This document shows, in pieces, positions 1-7,150 of a DNA stretch of 13,409 bases (position 1 is its first letter; every line of letters begins with the position of its first letter). Both the position numbers and the translations under genes were made by a program. The notes under the pieces are model-generated. The model worked only from the letters and a program-made list of their open reading frames with translations, made no database searches and was not told where the DNA came from. Origin of the DNA: Deltaproteobacteria bacterium (GTDB lineage Bacteria; Desulfobacterota; Desulfobacteria; Desulfobacterales; ETH-SRB1); contig JAFCZU010000048.1 in NCBI GenBank assembly GCA_019314185.1, positions 1 to 13,409 of the forward strand, given 5' to 3'.

Positions 1-249
1 AGGATGAGTATAATCCACGCTGATAAAAGCGCCCTCTTTTTCAATTAAATCGACAATGGCCTGTTCACTGTTTTCCGGATGAATAAGGGTAACAGCAATA
101 GAATCGATGTTGTGTTTGTCCTTTGAAATTTCCGGGCCTGTAAGCGAATATGGAATCAGTTCAAACCTGTCATCATTAATGGCATGTTTTGCCACATTGC
201 CAGCCATATTTCCTGGAATTCCATTTACCATTATTTTTATTTTGTTCAT
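1..249 (-). CDS. dapB: Dihydrodipicolinate reductase, plant type, N-terminal part
   Basis: This is the first 83 codons of a minus-strand gene that runs off the left edge. DapB reduces the dihydrodipicolinate intermediate with NAD(P)H in the cytosolic diaminopimelate/lysine pathway, which supplies peptidoglycan cross-links. The N-terminus KIMVNGIPGNMAG (residues 5-17) is a Rossmann nucleotide-binding loop. It is followed by LIPYSLTG (31-38) and VDYTHP (78-83), the pattern of the plant-type DapB subfamily rather than the E. coli type. The start is well supported: GGAGG lies at 256-260, 6-7 nt before the ATG at 249-247. The substrate-binding half lies outside the window, so the assignment rests on the cofactor domain only. 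An oxidoreductase paralogue of the same fold is the alternative. Confidence 0.75.
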   Translation of the reverse strand, partial: MNKIKIMVNGIPGNMAGNVAKHAINDDRFELIPYSLTGPEISKDKHNIDSIAVTLIHPENSEQAIVDLIEKEGAFISVDYTHP

Positions 250-255
250 TTTATA

Positions 256-260
256 CCTCC
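256..260 (-). promoter_or_regulatory. Ribosome binding site of dapB
   Basis: Read on the minus strand this is a perfect GGAGG, followed by TATAAA and the ATG. It fixes the dapB start. Confidence 0.75.
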
Positions 261-271
261 CTAAGTTCGGT

Positions 272-303
272 TTTCGTGTTTTCGTACCTTCGTGCTTTCG
301 TGT
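272..303. repeat. Four-unit 8-nt tandem array, core TTCGT
   Basis: Four back-to-back octamers with no gaps: TTTCGTGT (272-279), TTTCGTAC (280-287), CTTCGTGC (288-295) and TTTCGTGT (296-303). Positions 2-6 (TTCGT) are invariant; the first base and last two vary. It lies in the 100-bp gap between the fused transferase gene and dapB, only 12 bp from the dapB Shine-Dalgarno. Confidence 0.8.
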
Positions 304-316
304 TAATCTTTTTTCT

Positions 317-340
317 TTTTTACTTCTCTGTATTCTGTGG
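317..340. repeat. Half copy of the 9-nt CACAGA repeat
   Basis: On the minus strand this stretch reads ACCACAGAATACAGAGAAG, about two units of the CACAGA-type repeat that forms a full hairpin at 10392-10477. It sits immediately downstream of the stop codon of the transferase fusion gene. Confidence 0.5.
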
Positions 341-349
341 TAATTTTTC

Positions 350-2026
350 TTACGACACTGCCGATTTTAAGCGCGGGAATTCCATATCATCAAAAGCGGA
401 AAGATTATATTTCAAAGCCATTACTGCCGCGGGAATATACTGCTCAAAGTATGTTTTACCTTTTATCCGGCTTAAATATCCAAATGCTCCTAATGCTTGC
501 AGGTTTCTTGTTACAGCACAATATTTATAGCTCAAACAAAACAACTTCGGGTTAACATGAATAAAAGATGAAAGCTTTTCAATACAGTAATCAAGCAGTT
601 GCTTCTGAACATGAACCGGCAATTCTACATATGGATCAATCAGCAACGATGCAAGATCGTACTGTATGGGACCGATCCGTCCTGCCTGGAAGTCAATAAA
701 ATAATACTTGTTATCTTTTATCATGATATTTCTTGACTGCATGTCTCTGTGCATAAATCCATTAACAGCAAATTCAAGGGCGCTGTCTGCAAGATGCATA
801 AACTCTTTTTTAAAATCGTCAAAACAGAAATCATTTCCAAGATATCCATTTAAAAAAGCATCAATAAAGTAGCGGCATTCATTTTCAAGAATAAGATCTC
901 TGTCATAATATGGAGTCTGGTATGTCCAGGAAAGATCAAATCCCCTGGAACCGAAAATCGACATCCTGATTAAAAGATCTATAACCGACTTATAACGAGA
1001 AATAATTTCATCAAGGCTTTCGCTATTTTTTACTACTGCCTGAAGGTTTACATCCCCCAGATCCTCTAAAAAAACCAAGCCGGAAAAATTATCATGCAAA
1101 TATATCCTGGGTACTGCGACCCCGTTATCATAAAGATGTCTGCCAATTGATACAAAGGAATCTATTTCAGACGTCCCTGCCCCGCTTCTGATGCCGTGAT
1201 CTGCCACGACAAGAGATCGGCTATCTGCTTTCAGTCTGTACCAGTCTCTGTCCGATCCATCTCCTTTTAGTTCCAGGCATTCAATCTTTCCTTCCGAATA
1301 ATCAGGGAAAGCCAGCCTGTATGCTTCAGTTCCCATTTTTTCAAATGCCGCTTCCCTGTATCTTTCCGGAGTCCCGATATCTTTCCACCAGGCATTTTTT
1401 GCTATAAATGCTTTAATTTTTTTTCCTGATAATACCAGATTTTTATACGCATCTACAATGCTTGAAAATCCCCTGTCCGGTATAAAATCAAGAACCTCCG
1501 GATCAATGACTTGTATTCCGGTAAAGGTCAGCCTGTTAATACCGGCATCAATATCATCTTTGCCATGCCCCTGAAACCCGACAATAAAATTTTGGCTGTC
1601 CACCCATACATTATTAAACTCCTCATAGTCATAAAAAACCATTGTAACAGGATATTTATGGGTCAAGTGAAAATCGTAAACACCCCGCAGATCGATATCC
1701 GTAGCTATATCGCTATTCACGACTAAAAATGGGGTGTTGTCCCAAAAATCAGCCACATTTTTTATAGCACCTCCTGTGCCAAGGATCACCGGCTCATAAC
1801 GCGTATAAACAGGGATAGTATATTGCTTTGACGCGATAAACGAATCGATATCCTGATATAAATGATGTGTATTGATTATAATGGCCTCACAACCAGCAGA
1901 TTGCAGACTGCAAATAATTATATCCAACAAAGGACTACCCGAAATTGTAAACAGCGGTTTAGGAGTAGTTTCAGTATAGGGAAGAAGTCGCGTACCAAAG
2001 CCTGCGGCAAGTATCATTGCCTTCAT
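350..2026 (-). CDS. Fused nucleotidyltransferase / sugar kinase (MurU/AmgK-like)
   Basis: A 558-aa two-domain protein. Residues 1 to about 235 are a nucleotidyltransferase: LAAGFGTR at 7-14, the TPKP lysine K23, the metal-site NSD at 104-106 and WWKDIGTPERY at 213-223, as in MurU and mannose-1-phosphate guanylyltransferases. Residues from about 250 to 558 are an APH-type kinase with Brenner motif HRDMQSRN (426-433) and the metal-binding IDFQ (444-447). In Pseudomonas, separate AmgK and MurU proteins phosphorylate MurNAc at C1 and then make UDP-MurNAc. Both activities in one chain would channel the sugar phosphate, but the sugar is inferred, not shown. I chose the ATG at 2026 because it begins the fold (MKAMILAAG) and has GGAG about 11 nt upstream. 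A longer reading from a GTG at 2062 lacks a ribosome site. A namZ homologue 5 kb away supports a MurNAc role. Hexose-1-phosphate or heptose activation is the alternative. Confidence 0.72.
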   Translation of the reverse strand: MKAMILAAGFGTRLLPYTETTPKPLFTISGSPLLDIIICSLQSAGCEAIIINTHHLYQDIDSFIASKQYTIPVYTRYEPVILGTGGAIKNVADFWDNTPFLVVNSDIATDIDLRGVYDFHLTHKYPVTMVFYDYEEFNNVWVDSQNFIVGFQGHGKDDIDAGINRLTFTGIQVIDPEVLDFIPDRGFSSIVDAYKNLVLSGKKIKAFIAKNAWWKDIGTPERYREAAFEKMGTEAYRLAFPDYSEGKIECLELKGDGSDRDWYRLKADSRSLVVADHGIRSGAGTSEIDSFVSIGRHLYDNGVAVPRIYLHDNFSGLVFLEDLGDVNLQAVVKNSESLDEIISRYKSVIDLLIRMSIFGSRGFDLSWTYQTPYYDRDLILENECRYFIDAFLNGYLGNDFCFDDFKKEFMHLADSALEFAVNGFMHRDMQSRNIMIKDNKYYFIDFQAGRIGPIQYDLASLLIDPYVELPVHVQKQLLDYCIEKLSSFIHVNPKLFCLSYKYCAVTRNLQALGAFGYLSRIKGKTYFEQYIPAAVMALKYNLSAFDDMEFPRLKSAVS

Positions 2027-2136
2027 ATTATCTGAATCTCCGAGTCCATCAGTCATAAGCACCGGTATAGCCTTGGTCTTAATACATACTTAACAGCGTG
2101 GCCATGGTAACTATCGGTTTTGTAAGTACTTTTTCT

Positions 2137-2222
2137 GAACCGCGGAATGTCGAACAAGGAATATCGAATGTCAAAGTGCCCCCTTCGTAATTCTGCGGTT
2201 CCTTGTTCGATATTCGATATTC
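2137..2222. repeat. Heptad GAAnnnn inverted element, copy 1
   Basis: The left arm is built of 7-nt units: GAACCGC (2137-2143), one G, then GAATGTC, GAACAAG, GAATATC and GAATGTC (2145-2172). The right arm read on the minus strand is GAATATC, GAATATC, GAACAAG and GAACCGC (2222 down to 2195), with no break in period. The arms surround a 22-bp centre. The left arm also matches the right arm of copy 2 (7018-7057) in opposite orientation, so this is a dispersed family and not a local accident. Confidence 0.8.
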
Positions 2223-2309
2223 AATGTTTTGGGGCGATTACAAGAACTCCAAGAAATACCTCCAGTGTCAAGTGTGTAGACCGGCCAGGGTATAGCCGGT
2301 AACTTTATT

Positions 2310-2605
2310 ACTCAAGTTTCGCACCCTTGATTTCTATCAATATCAAGACGGTAAGGGTTAAAAATAATATTTTTACAGCGAAATCATTTGCTTATATTTT
2401 ATAAACAGCAACCTGTGCAACATACAATATGATCAGGCGCAAAGAAGATATAACATATTTAATTTAATGATGTATTAAACATCAATCTTATATTAATTGA
2501 TTGGCGCCGTTGTAAAAACCACAGCCAGTATATTTCGGTTTAAAATTTATTTTTAGCCCTTGCCGGCTAACGCTTTGGCTAAATTAAAGGGTGCGAAACT
2601 TGAGT
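2310..2605. mobile_element. MITE-like element with 19-bp inverted ends
   Basis: ACTCAAGTTTCGCACCCTT at 2310-2328 is repeated as an exact inverted copy at 2587-2605 (19 of 19). Both ends are flanked by TTATT as a direct, not inverted, repeat (2305-2309 and 2606-2610), which is what a 5-bp target duplication looks like. The 258-bp interior has no reading frame for a transposase but has small hairpins: TGATGT/ACATCA at 2468-2484 and TTAGCC/GGCTAA at 2553-2570. Size, ends and absence of coding capacity fit a non-autonomous element moved in trans. I cannot name the parent IS family. The right end lies only 25 bp from the plsB stop. Confidence 0.7.
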
Positions 2606-2630
2606 TTATTATATCTCCTCAACTACTCGA

Positions 2631-5231
2631 CTACACTCTCAAATGATTAAGATATCTTTTTATCGCCTCTGTATAAAACTTAATCTGCTCAGTATCTTCT
2701 GTGCCTTTAATGCCGTGGGCAATGAAAAAACCCACTGCATTCTTATAATTGATTTTTGAAAGCGATTCTTTCAGCTCGATCTCCTTATTTTTATACATGC
2801 GATTTCCCCTGGCCTGGATCTTTTTCAGGAAATCCTTTGTGTTAAGGGAATCTTGCGGTATCCGCTTAAAACACTGCAATACTATCAAGTATGATTCAAA
2901 ATATGGCTTTAGAAAAACGGAAAACAGCTTTAATTTTCTAAAACCGGTCGAAGTTAGATTGTAAGTATCAGGGATTGTTGGATGAGGCATCAAGATAGCG
3001 TCATTTATAAATGTCTTTATATTTTTCCGCACAAAGTATTCCGATGTGCTATCCACGTTATATGCAAATTCATTTTTGAATAAATCCTGAAGAAAATTGT
3101 ATTCAGAATGCAGATCAGAAGCAGAAAACTGAAATGCATCCTTTGCCAGAATTGAAAGCGCTGTGAAGGAAGCTGGAATAAAAAAAGCAATGGAATTGTT
3201 TTTATAGTATTCCAAGATCGGCCTCTTGCTTTCGTTGACCTTAAACCGTGCGTCTGACAATCCGGTTCTTTTGCCAGGCAAAATCTGTTCGATGAACTTC
3301 CTGTGAACATAAGCATCAAGGACATGATCTACAGCACGGACGGAATCAAACACAAGAGTATCAGCCAGATTGGCATCCTGCGACATCAGGTAATTCATAT
3401 ATGTTTCCACATGAGACATCAAATGATTATATGAAAACCTTTTTTGCGCGCAATTTAAAAGAGCGCTTGCAACAAGCGCATGTGCAGTTACAACAGTAAC
3501 ATTGTTTATCGAATTGATGACCCTGAAACCCAGATTACGAGTCATGGCGTTCCGCTCTTTTTGCGTCATGTCCTGAATCGATAAATTGTTTTGCGCCAAC
3601 AGATCTTTGATAGAAATGGGTTCATGAAATTTAACATATATCTTCCCATACTTTTTTTTGAGAAATTTTCTTGCTTTGATAATTTGCAAAATGCTTTCCG
3701 GTTCTTTTTGTCCCCCCTCAATTTCATGTAGATAGGAAGTCTCCTCCATAACCCTGTCATACCCGATATAAATCGGCACAAAAACAAGGTCATCACAGGC
3801 CCCGTCGTTGAATGCATTGAGAAGAATGGAAAGCAGGCCCAGTTTGGGAAGAATTAATTTACCTGTCCGACTTCTACCGCCTTCGATAAAAAACTCAATA
3901 TTAAAACCTTCTTGAAGAATCTTAAAAATATATTCAACAAAAACCTTTGAATAAAGCACAGCTCCTTTAAATGTTCTCCTGATAAAAAATGCTCCGCTGC
4001 CTCTGAATATTGGGCCGATAGGCCAAAAAGAAAGATTTTTTCCAGCTGCAATCAGAGGACAAGGCATATTGTTGGTGTATAAGATATGTGACAATATCAG
4101 GTAATCAATATGACTTTTGTGGCATGGAATAAGAACCAACGGTCCTTTTTTAGACATGTTTTTTATCCGGTTAAGCATGTCATAATTAACAGCAAGGCCT
4201 TCAAATCTGGACTTTACAATCCATCCTATCAAGTTCGAAAATATTTTAATTATTACTGAATTATAGCCGGCCGCTATCTCATCAAAACAGGCTTCAGCCT
4301 CTTTATGCACTCTCTGAATCGGAATATACCGTTTTTCAGAATGATTTACCATAAAGTTTTGAAGACGATCATTTGTCAGAATGTTCTCCTTGAGTTCTTC
4401 CCTTGATTTTAGAGTCGGACCAATGGTACTCTGACGATGGCGATTTATTTGCACAAGAAGATCACGCCTCAAAACAAGAGACTGATATTCAATACCCCGT
4501 TCCAGGTTTTCCGTAACCTTCAAATAATTCTTCAGGTTAACAGGTTCCGATATTTCGATAAAAATCTTTTCAGGATTCTTAAACAGAGTAACAAGACGTT
4601 TTATCTTACCGGGCTTTTCTTCCGTACCGAACAAAATGTCTTTTAATGTCGGCGTCGATCGTCGTGGTTTCTTGCTAAAGAACATTATCAGGGGAACAAG
4701 ATAAATTGGTTGTTCAATCGATTGCTGCATTTCTATAAGATATTGGATCGGATCTGTTTTTTCTTTAACAAATCTGCGGTAGAATCCCTTTTTTTCCACA
4801 AGAGATAATAATGCCGAACGGCCATTAAGCAGTTTCTCCTCAATATATTTACTATTATAAGCATCAAGCAGCTTAAGGTCTTGGAAAAAGCTGTCAAGAC
4901 GGGATAAAAGAACCCTGAAGAGATGGAACAACGGCTGCCACACAAACACCTTATAGTCAAAACCTATCTCGGGGAATGGAAGACCGGCCCGGTTATAGCG
5001 TGTGTAGTAAAATAGATATTCAAACTTGCTTTTATACTTTGTAACAAAAACAACAATCCCTTTTTCACGAAGTTTCTGAAGGATGAAAGCCTGCTCCTTA
5101 TCAAGCTTTATACCAGAAAAGAAAAGCCTGAGAAGCCAGGAAGATAAAAATCCGATTTTACCGGTAAGATAACAAAGATAGTAGTTGTGTGTATTCTTAA
5201 GAATATTATTGATCCATTCTTTTATTTTCAT
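2631..5231 (-). CDS. plsB: Glycerol-3-phosphate acyltransferase PlsB
   Basis: An 866-aa member of the PlsB family, somewhat longer than the E. coli enzyme (about 807 aa). It transfers an acyl chain to position 1 of sn-glycerol-3-phosphate at the inner membrane, the first committed step of phospholipid synthesis. All four acyltransferase blocks are present in order: HKSHID (371-376, catalytic His and Asp), GAFFIRR (413-419), FIEGGRSRTGK (448-458, glycerol-3-phosphate binding) and VPIYIGYDRVME (485-496). The long N-terminal region and the helical C-terminal half are also typical of PlsB rather than of the short PlsC. The ATG at 5231 begins MKIKEWINN. No good Shine-Dalgarno is visible before it, but no better start exists nearby. 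It appears to be a single-gene unit: repeats lie downstream and a 338-bp gap upstream, divergent from the small membrane gene. Confidence 0.93.
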   Translation of the reverse strand: MKIKEWINNILKNTHNYYLCYLTGKIGFLSSWLLRLFFSGIKLDKEQAFILQKLREKGIVVFVTKYKSKFEYLFYYTRYNRAGLPFPEIGFDYKVFVWQPLFHLFRVLLSRLDSFFQDLKLLDAYNSKYIEEKLLNGRSALLSLVEKKGFYRRFVKEKTDPIQYLIEMQQSIEQPIYLVPLIMFFSKKPRRSTPTLKDILFGTEEKPGKIKRLVTLFKNPEKIFIEISEPVNLKNYLKVTENLERGIEYQSLVLRRDLLVQINRHRQSTIGPTLKSREELKENILTNDRLQNFMVNHSEKRYIPIQRVHKEAEACFDEIAAGYNSVIIKIFSNLIGWIVKSRFEGLAVNYDMLNRIKNMSKKGPLVLIPCHKSHIDYLILSHILYTNNMPCPLIAAGKNLSFWPIGPIFRGSGAFFIRRTFKGAVLYSKVFVEYIFKILQEGFNIEFFIEGGRSRTGKLILPKLGLLSILLNAFNDGACDDLVFVPIYIGYDRVMEETSYLHEIEGGQKEPESILQIIKARKFLKKKYGKIYVKFHEPISIKDLLAQNNLSIQDMTQKERNAMTRNLGFRVINSINNVTVVTAHALVASALLNCAQKRFSYNHLMSHVETYMNYLMSQDANLADTLVFDSVRAVDHVLDAYVHRKFIEQILPGKRTGLSDARFKVNESKRPILEYYKNNSIAFFIPASFTALSILAKDAFQFSASDLHSEYNFLQDLFKNEFAYNVDSTSEYFVRKNIKTFINDAILMPHPTIPDTYNLTSTGFRKLKLFSVFLKPYFESYLIVLQCFKRIPQDSLNTKDFLKKIQARGNRMYKNKEIELKESLSKINYKNAVGFFIAHGIKGTEDTEQIKFYTEAIKRYLNHLRV

Positions 5232-5569
5232 TTCAGGTCTTTCAAAAAAATTTTGACATAATTAAATATTAAAACTAATCGTTTTGTAACAAAAATAAAT
5301 TTATTAAAAATAGCAAAAAAAAAAAAAAATTGCAATATACATATATATATCAAAAGATATAAAAATGATGGCTTTGTAAAAAACAGATTTACAAAAAAAC
5401 AAAAATAACTATTTAAAATTGCAGATTTTTCTGCATTCTCTGTGTATCCTGTAGTAAAGATCGACTTTTTACAACGGCTTCGAAATTAAACTTGCGTTAC
5501 TAAAATCAATATGATAATTATCAAAAAAATCGGGAATAAAAATCTAAAGTTTATGGAGGATATTTTTCT
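5232..5569. other. AT-rich divergent intergenic region
   Basis: This 338-bp gap separates plsB (minus) from the small membrane gene (plus) and must hold promoters for both. It contains a 14-A run (about 5316-5329), an AT dinucleotide stretch (about 5338-5350), two arms of the TCGTAAAAA-type repeat (5367-5386 and 5459-5482) and a CACAGA-type half repeat (about 5434-5458). A weak plus-strand promoter candidate is TTGCGT (5492) with GATAAT (5513), spaced 15 bp. No coding region was seen. Confidence 0.55.
5367..5482. repeat. Inverted arms of the GTAAAAA repeat, upstream of the small gene
   Basis: GATGGCTTTGTAAAAAAC begins at 5367, and the inverted partner CTTTTTACAACGGCTTCG lies at 5465-5482. 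The second arm shares the 13-mer TTTTTACAACGGC with the MITE-like element interior, where it is inverted (2506-2518). The first arm resembles GATGGCATCGTAAAAAA at 5886. Confidence 0.5.
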
Positions 5570-5863
5570 ATGAAAACATTAATTGGTGGAGCAATTGGAG
5601 CGGTATTGGGCATCATTGGTATTTCGGTATGGTGGAAACCTTTCTTGCAGCTTTTAGCAGGCGCTATTCCAATAATGCTTCTGCTGGGAGGTGGGTTGGC
5701 TCTTTATCTGGGCTTTGACGAACTTAAAGATACCTGGAAAAAAGAAGATATTTCCTTCGACAACTCAGTGAAAACAGAAGATACTGATAAATATAAAAAG
5801 GAAATCGATGAACTGAAAAACGAGATCAAAACATTAAAAAAAGAAGAAGCTAAAAAAGAATAA
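5570..5863 (+). CDS. Small membrane protein with coiled-coil tail, unknown function
   Basis: A 97-aa protein I do not recognise. Residues 2-23 form a glycine-rich hydrophobic segment (GGAIGAVLGIIGISVWW), and residues 27-48 form a second one (LLAGAIPIMLLLGGGLALYLGF), together suggesting a helical hairpin in the membrane. After an acidic linker, residues from about 75 to 97 are a highly charged Lys/Glu heptad pattern (EIDELKNEIKTLKKEE) that looks like a short coiled coil. Translation is well supported by TGGAGGA at 5554-5560, 9 nt before the ATG. It is the only leftward-to-rightward gene in the central part, transcribed divergently from plsB and convergently with the RNase H gene. Repeat arms of the same family lie on both sides. 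It could scaffold a membrane complex through its tail, but nothing in the sequence says which. Confidence 0.8.
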   Translation: MKTLIGGAIGAVLGIIGISVWWKPFLQLLAGAIPIMLLLGGGLALYLGFDELKDTWKKEDISFDNSVKTEDTDKYKKEIDELKNEIKTLKKEEAKKE

Positions 5864-5885
5864 TACGTAAACGCATATATATATT

Positions 5886-5928
5886 GATGGCATCGTAAAA
5901 AATCGAAAGACTACTTTTTACGAACCGC
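5886..5928. repeat. TCGTAAAAA stem-loop repeat
   Basis: A 9-bp perfect stem, TCGTAAAAA (5893-5901) with TTTTTACGA (5915-5923), surrounds a 13-nt loop. It begins with GATGGC, as does the related arm at 5367. No T-run follows, so a terminator role is doubtful. A further half-site CTTTTTTACGAATTCG lies at 5991-6006. Confidence 0.6.
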
Positions 5929-6045
5929 AACAGTTATTAAGTGTATGGTTAAACAGGCAATTACCTTAACTTAGCACCTGATAAATTTGACTTTTTTACG
6001 AATTCGTTCGATATTAACAAACTCACAAAAAATTCAACATACCAC

Positions 6046-6082
6046 GAGGCTTTTACAAAATGTTCAAGTTTGCAAAAGCCTC
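6046..6082 (+). terminator. Terminator between convergent genes
   Basis: GAGGCTTTT (6046-6054) pairs with AAAAGCCTC (6074-6082). After one mismatch the stem continues with CAAA/TTTG, leaving a 9-nt loop. On the plus strand it is followed by ATATTTTTTTC, giving an intrinsic terminator for transcripts entering from the small membrane gene. The right arm overlaps the stop codon of the convergent RNase H gene. On the minus strand the nearest T-run is about 13 nt past the stem, so it may work weakly both ways. Confidence 0.65.
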
Positions 6083-6779
6083 ATATTTTTTTCTTTAAAG
6101 CTGATGTAGCTAAAAAATCTGCTTTTTCATTTCCTTCAACACCTTCATGTCCTTTTACTTTGATAAATTTCAATTCTTTAAATTTAGCAATTATCTTCTT
6201 GATTGATATTATCAGTTCCAGGTTTTTTTTTGCTTTCCAGCCCAGCGTAAGCACCCCGTAAGCATAACTGCTGTCAGTAAAAACCCTTACAGGAAGATCT
6301 GTTTTCTTTATTTCCAACAGAGCCACCCTTATTGCTTCAAGTTCTGCTATATTGTTTGTTGCTATGCCAATATGTTTTGATATTTCCTTTTCATGATTTC
6401 TAAAAAGTAGCAGAGCGCCTATTCCGGAAGGCCCAGGGTTTCCCGAACAAGCCCCATCCGTATATATACAAATTGTATCATCGCTTATTTTTTCTTCCTG
6501 GATATTGTCTCTCTGTTTGCTTTTATGCTTTTTTGAAGATTTTGCGCCTGATTGATTTTTCTGATGACCTATATTCTCAGATTCAGGTGAATCAACAGGC
6601 TTAACTCCGTTCTTGTGTACCCGGTACTCGTAATCCTGATCAATCTGATACTTGACCAGTACCTTGCCGTCTTTAACTATGGATTTTCCGTCATGGCCTG
6701 TTGCCACCCAAACCTTGTTACCCTTAAATTTCATCCGTTTCCATTCTGTTTTGTCTTTATTCATCTCTACCTTGTTCAT
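6081..6779 (-). CDS. rnhA: Ribonuclease HI with extra N-terminal domain
   Basis: A 232-aa protein whose C-terminal half (about 102-232) is type 1 RNase H, cleaving the RNA strand of RNA-DNA hybrids. All four acidic catalytic residues are visible: D108 in YTDGACSGNPG, E146 in NNIAELEA, D169 in VFTDSSYAYG and D221 in VKGHEGVEGNEKAD, together with H211. Residues from about 16 to 62 (FKGNKVWVATGHDGK to YEYRVHKNGVKP) form a small basic domain that is not the usual viroplasmin-like hybrid-binding domain. Residues 63-100 are a charged, Ser/Lys-rich linker. The ATG at 6779 sits inside a 25-bp direct repeat and lacks a ribosome site. The ATG at 6764 (Met6) has AAGG 5 nt upstream and may be the real start. 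It stands alone between repeat-rich gaps. Confidence 0.9.
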   Translation of the reverse strand: MNKVEMNKDKTEWKRMKFKGNKVWVATGHDGKSIVKDGKVLVKYQIDQDYEYRVHKNGVKPVDSPESENIGHQKNQSGAKSSKKHKSKQRDNIQEEKISDDTICIYTDGACSGNPGPSGIGALLLFRNHEKEISKHIGIATNNIAELEAIRVALLEIKKTDLPVRVFTDSSYAYGVLTLGWKAKKNLELIISIKKIIAKFKELKFIKVKGHEGVEGNEKADFLATSALKKKI

Positions 6780-6799
6780 TATCTTGTCTGTGTATGTCT
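6775..6799. repeat. 25-bp direct repeat, first copy
   Basis: An exact 25-bp match to 7107-7131. It includes TTATCTTGTCTGTGTATG and overlaps the first possible start codon of the RNase H gene. On the minus strand it carries the CACAGAC form of the nonad repeat. Confidence 0.75.
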
Positions 6800-6913
6800 G
6801 TGCTGACCCGTAGCTCCCCGTAAAAACCGGGATTAAAACCGGAAGATGGTACTGGTCAAAAGGTTATGATTTAGTTATTTGAAAGATATTGCAAATTCGA
6901 GATATAATTATTT

Positions 6914-7057
6914 GAATATCGAATGACGAAGTCTGGAATCGCTGCGCTCCAGGCATCGCTTACGGCTATGCCTCGGCAAGCTATCTTTTTAAATATTAAA
7001 AATGATAGAATACCTTACTTCGACATTTATAATTCCTTGTTCGATATTCTGCGGTTC
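6914..7057. repeat. Heptad GAAnnnn inverted element, copy 2
   Basis: The left arm is GAATATC, GAATGAC and GAAGTCT (6914-6934). The right arm on the minus strand is GAACCGC, A, GAATATC, GAACAAG, GAATTAT, AAATGTC, GAAG (7057 down to 7018), closely matching the left arm of copy 1. The core has a 6-bp hairpin AGGCAT/ATGCCT (6951-6973). TAGAATACCTTA (7006-7017), just inside the right arm, recurs inverted just inside the left arm of copy 3 (8855-8866). Confidence 0.75.
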
Positions 7058-7106
7058 AAAACAAACTCGTAAGTTTGATTTTTATTAAATAAAGTCTTAC
7101 CAATTT

Positions 7107-7131
7107 TTCATTATCTTGTCTGTGTATGTCT
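7107..7131. repeat. 25-bp direct repeat, second copy
   Basis: Identical to 6775-6799. It continues on its right side as TATGTGGGTCTGTGGCTAAA, which on the minus strand extends the CACAGA nonad pattern and runs up to the namZ stop codon at 7151. Confidence 0.75.
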
Positions 7132-7150
7132 ATGTGGGTCTGTGGCTAAA

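Larger units (their letters stand above)
2027..2630. other. Repeat-filled intergenic region
   Basis: The 604 bp between the transferase fusion and plsB hold no convincing gene. They contain a heptad inverted element (2137-2222), a short CCGGC/GCCGG hairpin (2281-2299) and a MITE-like element (2310-2605). The rest is AT-rich with nothing I recognise. Confidence 0.7.
6780..7150. other. Repeat-filled intergenic region between rnhA and namZ
   Basis: 371 bp without a gene. They hold the two copies of a 25-bp direct repeat at the edges and a heptad inverted element (6914-7057) in the middle. An AAACCGG direct repeat lies near 6826-6842. Nothing else was recognised. Confidence 0.65.

Noticed and set aside
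189..555. Two plus-strand frames of 113 and 72 codons
   Set aside because: They are antisense to dapB and the transferase fusion and run through repeat DNA; low-complexity hydrophobic translation.
5316..5350. Replication origin or DNA-unwinding element in the A-run/AT stretch
   Set aside because: No DnaA-box cluster and no dnaA, dnaN or gidA neighbours; ordinary AT-rich divergent gap is enough explanation.
5893..5923. Intrinsic terminator of the small membrane gene
   Set aside because: The stem is AT-rich and lacks a T-run after it; the better terminator is at 6046-6082.
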